This document shows, one piece after another, positions 17,215-27,314 of a stretch of 61,937 nt of DNA. The DNA is taken from assembly GCA_017470055.1 (NCBI GenBank), contig JAFUFD010000006.1, positions 1 to 61,937 on the forward strand, in the 5' to 3' direction. Source of the stretch: Prevotella sp. Lineage in GTDB: Bacteria > Bacteroidota > Bacteroidia > Bacteroidales > Bacteroidaceae. Every line of letters begins with the position of its first letter. Within the stretch, counting starts at the first letter, position 1. The notes under the pieces are model-generated. The model was not told the origin of the DNA. It saw only the letters and a program-made list of their open reading frames with translations, and searched no databases. The translations under genes and the position numbers were made by a program.

Positions 17215-17796
17215 ATGAACGTTGCCATCGTAAAATACAATGCAGGGAATATCTATTCCGTGATCAATGCCTTGAGACGACTGGGTATTGAGCCGTTGCT
17301 GACGGACAATGCCGAGCAGTTAAGGACTGCCGACCGGGTCCTATTCCCTGGACAAGGAGAGGCACGTGGCGCTATGGAATACCTGAAGGCGCGTCGACTG
17401 GATGAGGTCATTCGTTCGTTACGACAGCCAGTATTGGGTATTTGCGTAGGACAGCAGTTACTTTGTAAGCATTCCGAGGAAGGTAATGTAGACTGTATTG
17501 GCATCTTTGATGCGGAAGTGAAGCGTTTCCATCCCAAGCGTCATGAGGACAAGGTGCCCTGTATGGGTTGGAATCGCCTGACGGACGTAAAGAGTCCGCT
17601 TTTCGTGAAGGACACCTATGTGTATTTCGTACATAGTTATTATGTACCTCTTTGTGCTGACACAGTAGCCACGGCTGACTACATCCTACCCTACTCCGCT
17701 GCTCTCCAAAAGGAAAACTTCTACGCCTGTCAGTTTCATCCTGAAAAAAGCGGCACGGTGGGCGAACAAATCATTAAGAATTTTCTGGAACTATGA
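17215..17796 (+). CDS. hisH: Imidazole glycerol phosphate synthase, glutaminase subunit
   Basis: Supplies ammonia from glutamine to HisF for imidazole ring closure. The protein is 193 residues from the ATG at 17215. The nucleophile Cys is in GICVGQQLL near residue 79, and the His-Glu pair in FHPEKSG near 176. N-terminal VKYNAGNIYSV is typical. Its stop overlaps the hisA start by 4 bp. Confidence 0.96.
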   Translation: MNVAIVKYNAGNIYSVINALRRLGIEPLLTDNAEQLRTADRVLFPGQGEARGAMEYLKARRLDEVIRSLRQPVLGICVGQQLLCKHSEEGNVDCIGIFDAEVKRFHPKRHEDKVPCMGWNRLTDVKSPLFVKDTYVYFVHSYYVPLCADTVATADYILPYSAALQKENFYACQFHPEKSGTVGEQIIKNFLEL

Positions 17797-18518
17797 TAGA
17801 ATTAATACCGGCAATCGATATCATTAACGGACAGTGTGTTCGCTTGACAAAAGGCGATTATGACCAGAAAACAGTCTATCACGACTCCCCCGCCGAGGTG
17901 GCTCAAGAGTTCGAGGAGATTGGTTTTCGACGTCTTCACGTTGTCGACCTTGACGGTGCGAAATCCAAACATATCGTCAATAGTTCTGTACTCCGCCATA
18001 TCACGACAGCAACGAGCATGCAAGTAGATTTTGGGGGAGGCATCAAGTCTGATGAGGATATCGAGACGGCTTTTGCCAACGGTGCCGCAATGGTCACGGT
18101 TGGTTCTATTGCCGTCACCCAGCCTGACCTGTTTTTCTCATGGTTGGAAAAATACGGGGAAGAGCATATGATTCTCGGTGCTGATGTGCGTCATGGAAGA
18201 ATCAGTATCAACGGGTGGAAAGAGGACTCCTCGGAAGAACTTTTACCCTTCCTCCAGAAATACATCGATGCTGGAGTACGTAACGTGCTCTGTACGGAGA
18301 TTTCCAAAGACGGAACCCTACAAGGTCCCGCTATCGAACTATATAGTCAGGTGATGGAGGCATATCCCCATTTGCACTTGATAGCCAGTGGCGGAGTGTC
18401 AAGTATGGAGGATATCCAAGCACTCGAAGGGGCAGGTATCCCCGCCGTCGTATTCGGGAAGGCTATCTATGAAGGTAAAATCAATCTAAGAGAACTATGG
18501 GACTGGCAAAACGCATAA
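17793..18518 (+). CDS. hisA: ProFAR isomerase
   Basis: Isomerises ProFAR to PRFAR in histidine synthesis. This is a 241-residue TIM barrel with the N-terminal catalytic Asp in [14 protein letters not shown], the GGGI phosphate site in [13 protein letters not shown] near 76, and the second catalytic Asp in the [15 protein letters not shown] block near 129. [11 protein letters not shown] completes the second half-barrel phosphate site. It overlaps hisF by 22 bp. Confidence 0.96.
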   Translation: MIELIPAIDIINGQCVRLTKGDYDQKTVYHDSPAEVAQEFEEIGFRRLHVVDLDGAKSKHIVNSSVLRHITTATSMQVDFGGGIKSDEDIETAFANGAAMVTVGSIAVTQPDLFFSWLEKYGEEHMILGADVRHGRISINGWKEDSSEELLPFLQKYIDAGVRNVLCTEISKDGTLQGPAIELYSQVMEAYPHLHLIASGGVSSMEDIQALEGAGIPAVVFGKAIYEGKINLRELWDWQNA

Positions 18519-19255
18519 TACCTTGTCTGGATGTGAAAGACGGAGAGACAGTAAAAGGCACTAACTTCGTCAATCTCCGCTCCGCTGGCGATCCCGTGGA
18601 ATTAGGGAAGGCATATAGTGTGCAAGGAGCCGATGAACTCGTGTTCCTCGACATCACTGCCTCTTTCGAGGGGCGTAAGACCTTCACAGAGATGGTGACC
18701 CGTGTTGCCCAAGAGATTAATATTCCTTTCACGGTAGGAGGCGGTATCAATGAACTTGCCGACGTGGAGCGATTGTTATATGCTGGCGCCGATAAGGTCA
18801 GTATAAATAGTGCGGCTATCCGCCATCCAGAACTCATTGACGAGATTACCTCTCGTTTTGGTAGTCAAGTATGTGTCTGTGCCATTGACGCCCGTCTTGA
18901 CGAGGATGGTTGGCACTGCTATCTGAAAGGTGGTCGTGAGCGTACAGAGCGAGGTCTCTTTGAATGGGCTCATGAGGTTCAGGAACGTGGTGCTGGTGAA
19001 ATACTCTTCACCAGTATGAATCATGACGGCACAAAAAACGGCTATGCCAATGAAGCATTGCGGGAACTTGCCGACCATCTTTCTATTCCTATTATCGCCA
19101 GTGGTGGCGCAGGGAAACGTGAGCATTTCAAGGACGTGTTTATAGAAGGGCATGCCGATGCCGCTCTTGCCGCCAGTGTTTTCCATTTCGGAGAAATACC
19201 AGTACCAGAACTTAAGCAATATTTAACTAAAGAAGGAATTAATGTAAGACTATGA
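18497..19255 (+). CDS. hisF: Imidazole glycerol phosphate synthase, cyclase subunit
   Basis: Converts PRFAR plus ammonia to imidazole glycerol phosphate and AICAR. It has 252 residues, with [16 protein letters not shown] (catalytic Asp), [17 protein letters not shown], the catalytic Asp region [12 protein letters not shown], and [13 protein letters not shown]. The start lies inside hisA, a 22-bp overlap, which suggests translational coupling. The end overlaps hisIE by 4 bp. Confidence 0.97.
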   Translation: MGLAKRIIPCLDVKDGETVKGTNFVNLRSAGDPVELGKAYSVQGADELVFLDITASFEGRKTFTEMVTRVAQEINIPFTVGGGINELADVERLLYAGADKVSINSAAIRHPELIDEITSRFGSQVCVCAIDARLDEDGWHCYLKGGRERTERGLFEWAHEVQERGAGEILFTSMNHDGTKNGYANEALRELADHLSIPIIASGGAGKREHFKDVFIEGHADAALAASVFHFGEIPVPELKQYLTKEGINVRL

Positions 19256-19899
19256 AAATAGATTTTGAGAAAATGGGTGGACTGGTCCCCGCAATTATAC
19301 AGGATGCGACGACGAAGAACGTTCTAATGCTGGGCTTCATGAATGAAGAAGCCTACCAAAAGACTGTGGAGACTAAGCATGTCACATTCTGGAGTCGCAC
19401 CCGTCAGACTCTTTGGACGAAAGGCGAGACTTCCGGACACTTTCTGAATCTCGTCAGCATGCAAATCGACTGTGACAACGACACGCTGTTGGTGAAGGTT
19501 CATCCCATTGGGCCAACCTGCCATACCGGCACCGACACTTGTTGGGGTGAAGACAACGATATGAATCCCCTGCTCTTCCTTTCGGAACTGCAAGATTTCA
19601 TCAACAAACGCAAAGAGGAAATGCCTGAAGGTTCATATACGACAAAACTCTTCCACGATGGAATAAATAAAATTGCCCAAAAGGTGGGTGAAGAGGCTTT
19701 GGAGACCGTTATCGAGGCAACAAACGGCACCAACGACCATCTTGTATACGAGGCAAGTGACCTACTATACCATCTATTGGTACTATTAACGGAGAAAGGA
19801 CTGCGCATTGAGGATGTTGCCATAGAGTTACAGAAGCGCCACGCCCCTGAGTGGGACAAGAAACGACGTGAGGCAAAAGCCAACGGAGAGATGAAATAA
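19252..19899 (+). CDS. hisIE: Bifunctional phosphoribosyl-AMP cyclohydrolase / phosphoribosyl-ATP pyrophosphatase
   Basis: Performs steps two and three of histidine synthesis. The 215-residue fusion has the HisI domain at about 1-105 ([38 protein letters not shown], and the zinc-binding [10 protein letters not shown]) and the HisE domain at about 110-205 ([29 protein letters not shown]). Last gene of the his cluster here. hisG, hisD, hisC and hisB are not in the window. Confidence 0.97.
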   Translation: MKIDFEKMGGLVPAIIQDATTKNVLMLGFMNEEAYQKTVETKHVTFWSRTRQTLWTKGETSGHFLNLVSMQIDCDNDTLLVKVHPIGPTCHTGTDTCWGEDNDMNPLLFLSELQDFINKRKEEMPEGSYTTKLFHDGINKIAQKVGEEALETVIEATNGTNDHLVYEASDLLYHLLVLLTEKGLRIEDVAIELQKRHAPEWDKKRREAKANGEMK

Positions 19900-19917
19900 T
19901 AAAAAACATATACTACC

Positions 19918-20673
19918 ATGCTCATAGATTATCAGAAGGCAAATATCTATCAGAAAGATGGAATCCTCGTATTGAAAGAAGTAGACTTCCATGTTGACGA
20001 GGGAGAATTTATCTACATTATCGGTCGTGTAGGTGCTGGTAAAAGTACTCTGCTAAAGACTCTCTATTTCGAATTAGATATCGATGAGGCCGAGAATGCC
20101 TTTGTTTTAAATCACGACCTTCGTGGCTTAAAGCGTAAATATATCCCTGCACTGCGCCGACAAATGGGTATCATCTTCCAAGACTTCCAGTTGCTGAGCG
20201 ACAGAACTGTGCACGACAATCTTGCTTTTGTATTGAAAGCGACTGGATGGAAAGACAAAGAGGAGATAGAAGAACGCATCAATGATGTACTGGAAGATGT
20301 GGAGATGCAGGATTTTGCTGACCGGTTCCCCCATGAACTTTCTGGTGGTGAGCAACAACGTATCGCCATTGCCCGTGCGATATTGAACAAGCCCAAAATC
20401 ATTATCGCTGACGAACCGACTGGTAATCTTGACCCAGAGACGGCAACCAACATCATTAGTTTGTTACGTCAGGTCACCCAAATGGGCACTGCTGTAGTGA
20501 TGACGACCCACAACATTCCTCTACTGAAAGACTATCCTGGCATCGTATATCGTTGTATTGACGGTCACGTGGAGGAAATCACCAACGACTATAACAAGAT
20601 AGCAGCCTACGAGCAGGAGAATGAGCCAGAAGAGATTCGAAAAGTAGACTACTCTTCTCGTGAGGACATATAA
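19918..20673 (+). CDS. ftsE: Cell-division ABC ATPase FtsE
   Basis: ATPase of the FtsEX complex that gates peptidoglycan hydrolysis at the septum. The 251-residue protein has Walker A GRVGAGKST near 37, a Q-loop in FQDFQLLSDRTVHDNLAF, signature LSGGEQQR near 142, and Walker B IIIADEPTGNLD near 161. The FtsE-type D-loop and H-loop follow. The C-terminal 25 residues are acidic and unlike E. coli FtsE. ftsX is not adjacent. It starts 18 bp after hisIE. Confidence 0.9.
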   Translation: MLIDYQKANIYQKDGILVLKEVDFHVDEGEFIYIIGRVGAGKSTLLKTLYFELDIDEAENAFVLNHDLRGLKRKYIPALRRQMGIIFQDFQLLSDRTVHDNLAFVLKATGWKDKEEIEERINDVLEDVEMQDFADRFPHELSGGEQQRIAIARAILNKPKIIIADEPTGNLDPETATNIISLLRQVTQMGTAVVMTTHNIPLLKDYPGIVYRCIDGHVEEITNDYNKIAAYEQENEPEEIRKVDYSSREDI

Positions 20674-20703
20674 GGAAAAATAAGAAATAAAAATAATAGC
20701 ACT

Positions 20704-22023
20704 ATGAAAGTAATGAAATTTGGCGGTACGTCGGTAGGAAACCCAGACCGTATGAAAGAAGTCACGAAACTGGTCACCAAGTCAGGTGAACCAGTTTTCG
20801 TCGTGTTATCAGCAATGTCGGGAACGACCAATTCCCTGGTCGAGATCTCCGACTATCTCTACAAGAAGAATCCAGAGGGTGCCAATGAGGTTATCAATAC
20901 TTTGGAGAAGAAGTACATGGGGCATATTGACGAACTCTACTCCACTAAAGAGATGAAGGATACGACTCGTGATTTCATTGTCAACGAGATGAACTACCTG
21001 CGCTCGTTCACCAAAGAACTTTTCACCTCTTTTGAGGAAAAGAGTATTGTGGCACAAGGTGAGATGATGTCTACGAATATGGTGGTTAACTACATGAAGG
21101 AACAGGGCATCAATGCAGTGTTGCTCAATGCCCTTGACTTTATGCGTACAGACAAGAACTCGGAGCCAGACCCGACCTATATTCGTGAGAAACTGAAGGT
21201 CATCATGGAAAACAACGAGGGGCAACAGGTATACGTCACCCAAGGATTTATTTGCCGTAATGCCTACGGTGAGATTGACAACCTGCAGCGTGGTGGCTCT
21301 GATTATACCGCTTCCCTGGTTGGTGCTGCTCTCAATGCTGAGGAGATACAGATATGGACAGACATCGATGGCATGCACAATAATGATCCTCGTGTAGTTG
21401 ACAAGACGGCTCCCGTTCATCAGTTGCATTTTGAAGAGGCTGCGGAACTTGCCTATTTCGGTGCCAAGATCCTGCACCCCACCTGTGTACAACCTGCAAA
21501 ATATGCAGGTATTCCTGTCCGTCTGCTGAACACGATGGATCCTGATGCAGAGGGAACCACTATCAGTAATCAGACAGAATACGGTAAAATCAAGGCCGTT
21601 GCTGCCAAGGACAATATCATTGCCATCAAGATAAAGTCAAGTCGTATGCTACTTGCCACTGGTTTCCTACGCAAGGTCTTTGAGATTTTCGAGAGTTATC
21701 AGACCCCTATCGATATGGTATGTACCTCAGAGGTCGGTGTCTCCATGTCTATCGACAATTCCGCCCACTTAGGTGAAATCGTGGACGAACTCAAGAAATA
21801 CGGAACAGTAACGGTAGATACGAATATGTGTATCATCTGCGTCGTGGGTGACCTCGACTGGTCGAATATCGGTTTTGAGACCCTCACTCTGGACGCCATG
21901 AAGAACATTCCCGTTCGTATGGTCAGTTATGGAGGCTCCAACTACAATATCTCCTTCTTGATTCGTGAGGAGGATAAGAAGCGTGCCCTTCAGAGTCTGA
22001 GTGATACCCTATTCAACAAATAA
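20704..22023 (+). CDS. lysC: Aspartate kinase
   Basis: Phosphorylates aspartate, entering the lysine, threonine and methionine pathway. It has 439 residues, with the N-terminal KFGGTSVGNPDRM, the catalytic block TLQRGGSDYTASLVGAAL-like near 198, and IWTDIDGMHNNDPR near 217. Two ACT domains at the C-terminus (after about 300) indicate feedback control. This is a monofunctional kinase, not a ThrA-type fusion. lysA follows after 20 bp. Confidence 0.95.
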   Translation: MKVMKFGGTSVGNPDRMKEVTKLVTKSGEPVFVVLSAMSGTTNSLVEISDYLYKKNPEGANEVINTLEKKYMGHIDELYSTKEMKDTTRDFIVNEMNYLRSFTKELFTSFEEKSIVAQGEMMSTNMVVNYMKEQGINAVLLNALDFMRTDKNSEPDPTYIREKLKVIMENNEGQQVYVTQGFICRNAYGEIDNLQRGGSDYTASLVGAALNAEEIQIWTDIDGMHNNDPRVVDKTAPVHQLHFEEAAELAYFGAKILHPTCVQPAKYAGIPVRLLNTMDPDAEGTTISNQTEYGKIKAVAAKDNIIAIKIKSSRMLLATGFLRKVFEIFESYQTPIDMVCTSEVGVSMSIDNSAHLGEIVDELKKYGTVTVDTNMCIICVVGDLDWSNIGFETLTLDAMKNIPVRMVSYGGSNYNISFLIREEDKKRALQSLSDTLFNK

Positions 22024-22043
22024 TATCCTAACAACACAACACA

Positions 22044-23204
22044 ATGACAAAAGGACAATTCCCAACAGATAAGTTCCAACAACTCCAAACACCGTTCTAT
22101 TATTACGATGCGGAGTTGTTGCGTAAGACTTTGCAATCCATCAATACAGAGGCAGGCAAGCATGAGGGCTTTGTGGTACACTATGCTGTCAAGGCGAATG
22201 CCAATCCTCGGATATTACGTATTATTCGTGAGGCAGGACTGGGTGCCGACTGTGTGAGCGGAGGTGAGATAGAGGCCTCTTTGAAAGCCGGTTTCCCTTC
22301 CTCTAAAATCGTCTATGCCGGAGTGGGAAAGAGTGACTGGGAGATTAACCTTGGACTGGACAACAACATCTTTTGCTTTAATGTGGAGAGCATACCAGAA
22401 CTGGAGGTCATCAACGAGTTAGCCGCCCGGAAAGGAAAGGTTGCAAGAGTCGCTTTTCGGTTGAACCCCAATGTGGGGGCTCATACACATGCCAATATCA
22501 CAACAGGTCTTGCCGAGAACAAGTTCGGTATCGCCATGCGTGATATGATGAGTGTCATAGAGGAATCTCAAGCCATGAGTCATGTCAAAGTCGTTGGACT
22601 TCATTTCCATATTGGCAGTCAGATTCTGGATATGGGTGATTTTGAGGCTCTCTGTAATCGGGTCAACGAACTGCAAAGCGAATTGGAGCGTCATCGTATC
22701 AATGTGGAGCATATCAATGTGGGCGGTGGACTCGGTGTTGACTATCAGCACCCAAACCGTGTCCCCATACCCGATTTCAAGGCATATTTCGACACTTATG
22801 CCAAGAAACTTAAGTTGCGTCCAGGTCAGACCCTACACTTTGAACTTGGTCGTGCCGTAGTAGCACAATGTGGCAGTCTAATTACACGTACCTTATATAT
22901 TAAGAAGGGAGCCACCAAACAGTTCTGTATCGTTGATGCAGGTTTTACCGATTTGATTCGTCCTGCCCTTTATCAGGCATATCATAAGATAGAGAATATT
23001 ACCAGTGAGGAGTCTGCACAGGCGTATGACGTTGTTGGACCTATATGCGAGTCAACAGATGTCTTCGCCAAACAGATTGACTTGAACACGGCTCATCGTG
23101 GTGACTTGCTTGCCATACGCTCTGCTGGTGCCTACGGGGAGATTATGGCGTCGCAGTATAACTGCCGTCATCTTCCGCAGGGCTATACGAGTGATGAGAT
23201 ATAA
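22044..23204 (+). CDS. lysA: Diaminopimelate decarboxylase
   Basis: PLP enzyme that makes lysine from meso-diaminopimelate. In the 386-residue fold-type III protein, the PLP lysine is in HYAVKANANPRIL near 48, the HFHIGSQILD block near 190, the phosphate-binding NVGGGLGVDY near 228, and the partner-subunit CESTDVFAK near 334. It follows lysC, so the first and last enzymes of the lysine branch are paired. Confidence 0.96.
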   Translation: MTKGQFPTDKFQQLQTPFYYYDAELLRKTLQSINTEAGKHEGFVVHYAVKANANPRILRIIREAGLGADCVSGGEIEASLKAGFPSSKIVYAGVGKSDWEINLGLDNNIFCFNVESIPELEVINELAARKGKVARVAFRLNPNVGAHTHANITTGLAENKFGIAMRDMMSVIEESQAMSHVKVVGLHFHIGSQILDMGDFEALCNRVNELQSELERHRINVEHINVGGGLGVDYQHPNRVPIPDFKAYFDTYAKKLKLRPGQTLHFELGRAVVAQCGSLITRTLYIKKGATKQFCIVDAGFTDLIRPALYQAYHKIENITSEESAQAYDVVGPICESTDVFAKQIDLNTAHRGDLLAIRSAGAYGEIMASQYNCRHLPQGYTSDEI

Positions 23205-23213
23205 TGATTCATC

Positions 23214-23867
23214 ATGACTAACGACAATAGAAATATCCAATTATCCATCGTGATGGTTGTGCACGATGAGGACACGATACTGGAACAGAACCTACCCGTG
23301 TTCCTGACCCAACCGTGCGACACCAGTTATGAGGTCATCGTTGTGGATGATGCCTCTTCTGACCAAACACCTGATGTACTGAAGGACCTGAAGGAGAAAT
23401 ATCCTCATCTTCATACCACCTTCTTCCCGAAGTCCGTTCCCAATCCAAGCAGAACGCAACTGGCTTTATATGTAGGAATCAAAGCAGCCCATAGCGACTG
23501 TATCGTGATAGCCGACATCAAACGTCCACCGACATCCCATGCATGGATAGACGGACTTGCCCAGGAACTGAGTAATGGTAATGCCGAGGTGGCAATGGTC
23601 TATAGTGACAGAAAGCGTACAGAGGAAGTCTATCTCCAGTCTTTCGATCAACTAGAGGATGCCGAGAGTTTCCTGTTAAAAGCAGAGAGACGTTCAGGAA
23701 AGGGACATCAAGGAAGCAGACTCAAGCGGAAAAGGGGAATCTATGACGCCGTCGCTATTTGCCGGACACGTATCTTTGATGCTGTACGCTTATACGACCA
23801 CACGGTGAAAGGCGGCAAACTACTGGGGCTTAGGATGGGCGTTCTCTGGAGAAACATGTTTAACTGA
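23214..23867 (+). CDS. GT2-like glycosyltransferase lacking the usual DxD
   Basis: A 217-residue protein with the nucleotide-binding half of a GT-A fold: LSIVMVVHDEDTILEQNLPVFL and EVIVVDDASSDQTPDVL (about 10-55). In the usual position of the metal-binding D-x-D it has CIVIADIKRPPTSHAW (near 100-115), and the C-terminal third is short and basic (ERRSGKGHQGSRLKRKRG). Activity is therefore uncertain. It lies between lysA and a second glycosyltransferase-like gene, probably cotranscribed. Confidence 0.7.
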   Translation: MTNDNRNIQLSIVMVVHDEDTILEQNLPVFLTQPCDTSYEVIVVDDASSDQTPDVLKDLKEKYPHLHTTFFPKSVPNPSRTQLALYVGIKAAHSDCIVIADIKRPPTSHAWIDGLAQELSNGNAEVAMVYSDRKRTEEVYLQSFDQLEDAESFLLKAERRSGKGHQGSRLKRKRGIYDAVAICRTRIFDAVRLYDHTVKGGKLLGLRMGVLWRNMFN

Positions 23868-23878
23868 TACCGATACCT

Positions 23879-24973
23879 ATGAAGATACTGCACTATATCG
23901 CAAAAGACGACAGCATGATCACAAGTTATGTGAACATGCTGGTAGGCAGTATGGGACTAGAAGCCGACAACAGTATCGTAATAAATGAGTCAGAAGCGAA
24001 AGAGCATCTTAAATCGACCCATTATGATATCCTGCATATTCATGGTTGTTGGCATCATGCCGCCTATCGTGTTCTCAAGCAAGCCATCAAGAGAGGAAGC
24101 CGTGTAGTGCTGTCACCCTACGGACAATTAGAGCCGTGGATCATGGATGAGCGTTACTGGAAGGAGAAACTGCCCAAGAAGATTCTGTTCCAGAAAGATA
24201 TTGTCGAGAATTCGTATGCCGTCATCATACAGGGAAAGATGGAAGAGGAGTGTATCCGCGATTTAGGGTGGAATACTCGTCTGGAGATTATCCGCAATCC
24301 TGTCATCACCCACTCTATCTCCCCCTCAGAGATGGCGTATAAGACCTATTGTGTCTATCGCAAGGTGCTTGACAGCCATACCATAGAACTGATGCGTGAC
24401 CAGACACGCCAACTGGTTCGCAGTTTCATCAAAGCAGGTATTACGGGGGACAGTCAATGGGTGACGGATGATCTCTATGAGATAAACGATCCTGAGCAAT
24501 GGCGCTATGTGGTCATCTATTCCCACTACGAGAATATCGTCAATATTATACGGCGAGGCGCTCATCTCCTAAATTACCGCATTCCAAACATGGAGGCACA
24601 TAACATCACCTGCTATCTCCCTAAGAACTATGAGATAGCAAAGACCATACAGGATACTATCGGACTCCAATACGCCTCAGAGAACGACCGTTTGATGGCC
24701 ACTTTCAAACAAGTCCGCAAACTAATGCTACACCGTCAACTGACAATCAGTCATCTTTGCGAGATAGACCGTGAACTCAGAGAGCACGACGTAGAGGAAG
24801 ACCATCTGTGTGAGACGCTGAGAGAGGCGAGACTATACAAGACTGCCTGTCGCACGATGCAACTACTTTCTGAATGGACGGGGTTCGATGAGGGGTTCAT
24901 GCCTCTCCCTCCCTTGGACGATAAGATAACCAAGCAAATCAGTAAACAAATCTATAACCACCTGAAGATATGA
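23879..24973 (+). CDS. GT4-like N-terminal half joined to an unrecognised helical domain
   Basis: Residues 1-145 look like the acceptor half of a GT-B glycosyltransferase: MKILHYIAKDD, DILHIHGCWHHAAYRVL, VVLSPYGQLEPWIM and IIQGKMEEECIRDLGW. The expected donor-binding half with the E-x7-E motif is missing. Instead residues 150-364 form a mostly helical, charged region (for example LMLHRQLTISHLCEIDRELREHD) that I do not recognise. It may be a regulator or adaptor rather than an enzyme. The fbp start overlaps its end by 4 bp. Confidence 0.6.
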   Translation: MKILHYIAKDDSMITSYVNMLVGSMGLEADNSIVINESEAKEHLKSTHYDILHIHGCWHHAAYRVLKQAIKRGSRVVLSPYGQLEPWIMDERYWKEKLPKKILFQKDIVENSYAVIIQGKMEEECIRDLGWNTRLEIIRNPVITHSISPSEMAYKTYCVYRKVLDSHTIELMRDQTRQLVRSFIKAGITGDSQWVTDDLYEINDPEQWRYVVIYSHYENIVNIIRRGAHLLNYRIPNMEAHNITCYLPKNYEIAKTIQDTIGLQYASENDRLMATFKQVRKLMLHRQLTISHLCEIDRELREHDVEEDHLCETLREARLYKTACRTMQLLSEWTGFDEGFMPLPPLDDKITKQISKQIYNHLKI

Positions 24974-26964
24974 ATACCAGTGACTACACTAACCCTAATG
25001 ACAAGAATCGGGACATGCACTATCTGCAACTGCTGTCCAACTCGTTTCCGACCATTGCGTCTGCCTCCACGGAGATTATTAACCTAGAGGCAATTCTGAA
25101 CCTTCCAAAAGGTACGGAGCATTTCCTCGCAGACCTTCACGGAGAGAGTGAGGCATTTCTGCATGTCTTGAAAAATGCCTCCGGCAATATCAAGCGCAAG
25201 GTGACAGAACTCTTTGCCGGGGATATCCGAGACAAGGAGCGTAAGGAATTGTGTACGCTGATTTATTATCCAGAACAGAAGATAGAACTCATCAAGGCAT
25301 CTGAGCCCGATATCGAGGACTGGTATCATATCACCATCCATCGCCTGGTTGCCGTCTGTCGTGATGTCAGCAGCAAATACACTCGATCAAAGGTGCGTAA
25401 GTCTCTGCCAGAGGACTTTAGGTATATTATCGAGGAACTGTTGCATGAGCGGACCGACGACTCGGACAAAGCAGCGTATGTGAGTGTCATTGTCGACACC
25501 ATCATCTCCACCGGACGAGCCGATGACTTCATTATTGCCCTCTGCAATGTCATCCAACGACTTGCCATCGACCAACTGCATATCCTTGGAGATATCTACG
25601 ACAGAGGACCTGGTGCCCATATCATCCTTGACACCATGCGGCAGTATCATTCCTGGGATATCCAGTGGGGTAACCACGACATCCTATGGATGGGTGCCTG
25701 TGCCGGCAATGACGCCTGTATCTGTAATGTGCTACGCCTCTCACTTCGTTATGCCAACCTTGCCACATTGGAGGAGGGCTATGGCATCAACTTAGTGCCA
25801 CTTGCCACCTTTGCCATGGAGACCTATGGTGACGACTCCTGTGAGGAGTTCATCCCCAGATTGCTGAAAGACAATACGATGGACGGCAAGACCATGCGTC
25901 TGACAGCACAGATGCACAAGGCTATCACGGTGATACAGTTTAAGACAGAGGCGCAAATCTTCAAGCGTCGCCCAGAGTGGCAGATGGAGGACCGCTGCTT
26001 GCTGGACGCAGTCGACTATCAGCGGAAGACCTGCGTTCTCGATGGTAAGGAGTATGATATGAAGTCATGCCACTTCCCCACTGTCGACCCTGCGAATCCC
26101 TCCGCATTGACCGCTGAGGAGGAACTGCTCATGCAGAAGTTACACCACTCCTTCCGCGTCTGCGAGAAACTACGTAAGCATGTCAAGATGCTATTATCAC
26201 ATGGTTGCATGTATAACATTAGTAATCACAACCTGTTGTTCCATGCCTCCTGCCCCCTGAATGCGGATGGCAGTCTGAGGGAGGTGGAGATCTACCAGGG
26301 AAAGAGATACAGCGGTCTTGACCTGATGCATAATATCGGGATGGTAGTACGTGCTGCCTTCACCAGTGACACGGCTCCAGACCTTCGTCAGTTTGCTAAG
26401 GATTACTTCCTCTACCTCTGGTGTGGCAAGGACTCTCCTTTGTTCGATAAGTCGAAAATGGCGACTTTTGAGCGATACTTCCTCTCCGACAAAGAGACCT
26501 ATAAGGAGGAGAAAGGCTATTATTTCCAGTTACGTGACTCTGAAACGATATGTGACCATATCATGGATGCCTTTGGGGTTACGGGACCTAATCGCCATAT
26601 CATTAACGGACATGTGCCTGTCCATGCCTCCAAAGGTGAGAATCCCATCAAGGCGAATGGTAAGTTGATGGTGATTGACGGTGGTTTCTCTGAGGCTTAT
26701 CATCACGAGACAGGTATTGCCGGCTACACTTTAGTTTACCATAGCCGCGGTTTTCAATTGGTTCAGCACGAGCCATTTACGAGTGCCACTGATGCCATTC
26801 AGAAAGGGACGGACATCAAGTCGACGACGCAACTGGTAGAACTCTCTGCCCATCGTATGTTAGTATCTGACACGGATAAGGGCGAGGAACTCCGTTCACA
26901 AATCAATGACCTCCGACAACTACTCTACGCCTACCGTCATGGCATCTTGAAAGAGAGGAAATGA
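24970..26964 (+). CDS. fbp: Fructose-1,6-bisphosphatase, class III
   Basis: Gluconeogenic hydrolysis of fructose 1,6-bisphosphate. The 664-residue length is that of the class III (Firmicutes/Bacteroidetes) enzyme. Metallophosphatase motifs are FLADLHGESEAF near 42, LHILGDIYDRGPGAH near 204, WGNHDILWMGACAGN near 227, and INGHVPVHASKGENPIKANGKL near 545. It overlaps the upstream gene and folK by 4 bp each. Confidence 0.95.
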   Translation: MNTSDYTNPNDKNRDMHYLQLLSNSFPTIASASTEIINLEAILNLPKGTEHFLADLHGESEAFLHVLKNASGNIKRKVTELFAGDIRDKERKELCTLIYYPEQKIELIKASEPDIEDWYHITIHRLVAVCRDVSSKYTRSKVRKSLPEDFRYIIEELLHERTDDSDKAAYVSVIVDTIISTGRADDFIIALCNVIQRLAIDQLHILGDIYDRGPGAHIILDTMRQYHSWDIQWGNHDILWMGACAGNDACICNVLRLSLRYANLATLEEGYGINLVPLATFAMETYGDDSCEEFIPRLLKDNTMDGKTMRLTAQMHKAITVIQFKTEAQIFKRRPEWQMEDRCLLDAVDYQRKTCVLDGKEYDMKSCHFPTVDPANPSALTAEEELLMQKLHHSFRVCEKLRKHVKMLLSHGCMYNISNHNLLFHASCPLNADGSLREVEIYQGKRYSGLDLMHNIGMVVRAAFTSDTAPDLRQFAKDYFLYLWCGKDSPLFDKSKMATFERYFLSDKETYKEEKGYYFQLRDSETICDHIMDAFGVTGPNRHIINGHVPVHASKGENPIKANGKLMVIDGGFSEAYHHETGIAGYTLVYHSRGFQLVQHEPFTSATDAIQKGTDIKSTTQLVELSAHRMLVSDTDKGEELRSQINDLRQLLYAYRHGILKERK

Positions 26965-27314
26965 AACATCAAGTCTTGATAGCCTTAGGCTCAAACTCCC
27001 GCCAGCCTGTCCACATACAATGGGCATCGGAGCGATTGGCATTCCTGCTCTCTGATTGTCGACTGAGCCGTACCCTTTGGACATCTGACATCAAGGGGAC
27101 TGGCAGAATGTACATGAATCGTTTGGTATGGGGAGTGACAGACTTGTCTGTTGAGCAATTGCAAGAGACTCTAAAAGGAATGGAGGCAGAGACGGGACGT
27201 ACCAAACAGCAGGTTACCATCGACCTCGACTTGATGCAGTATGACACACAACGCTACCACGAGAGAGACTGGCAACGCACTTATATCACAGACCTTTTGC
27301 CTCCCGCTGTCTGA
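26961..27314 (+). CDS. folK: Short 6-hydroxymethyl-dihydropterin pyrophosphokinase-like protein
   Basis: Resembles FolK, which transfers pyrophosphate to hydroxymethyldihydropterin in folate synthesis. N-terminal VLIALGSNSRQPVHIQ and the central EAETGRTKQQVTIDLDLMQYD (metal-binding Asp pair) are recognisable. At 117 residues it is shorter than typical FolK (about 150-160) and lacks the usual PHP loop, so activity is not certain. The last 29 bp overlap the convergent RNA methyltransferase gene. Confidence 0.65.
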   Translation: MKHQVLIALGSNSRQPVHIQWASERLAFLLSDCRLSRTLWTSDIKGTGRMYMNRLVWGVTDLSVEQLQETLKGMEAETGRTKQQVTIDLDLMQYDTQRYHERDWQRTYITDLLPPAV

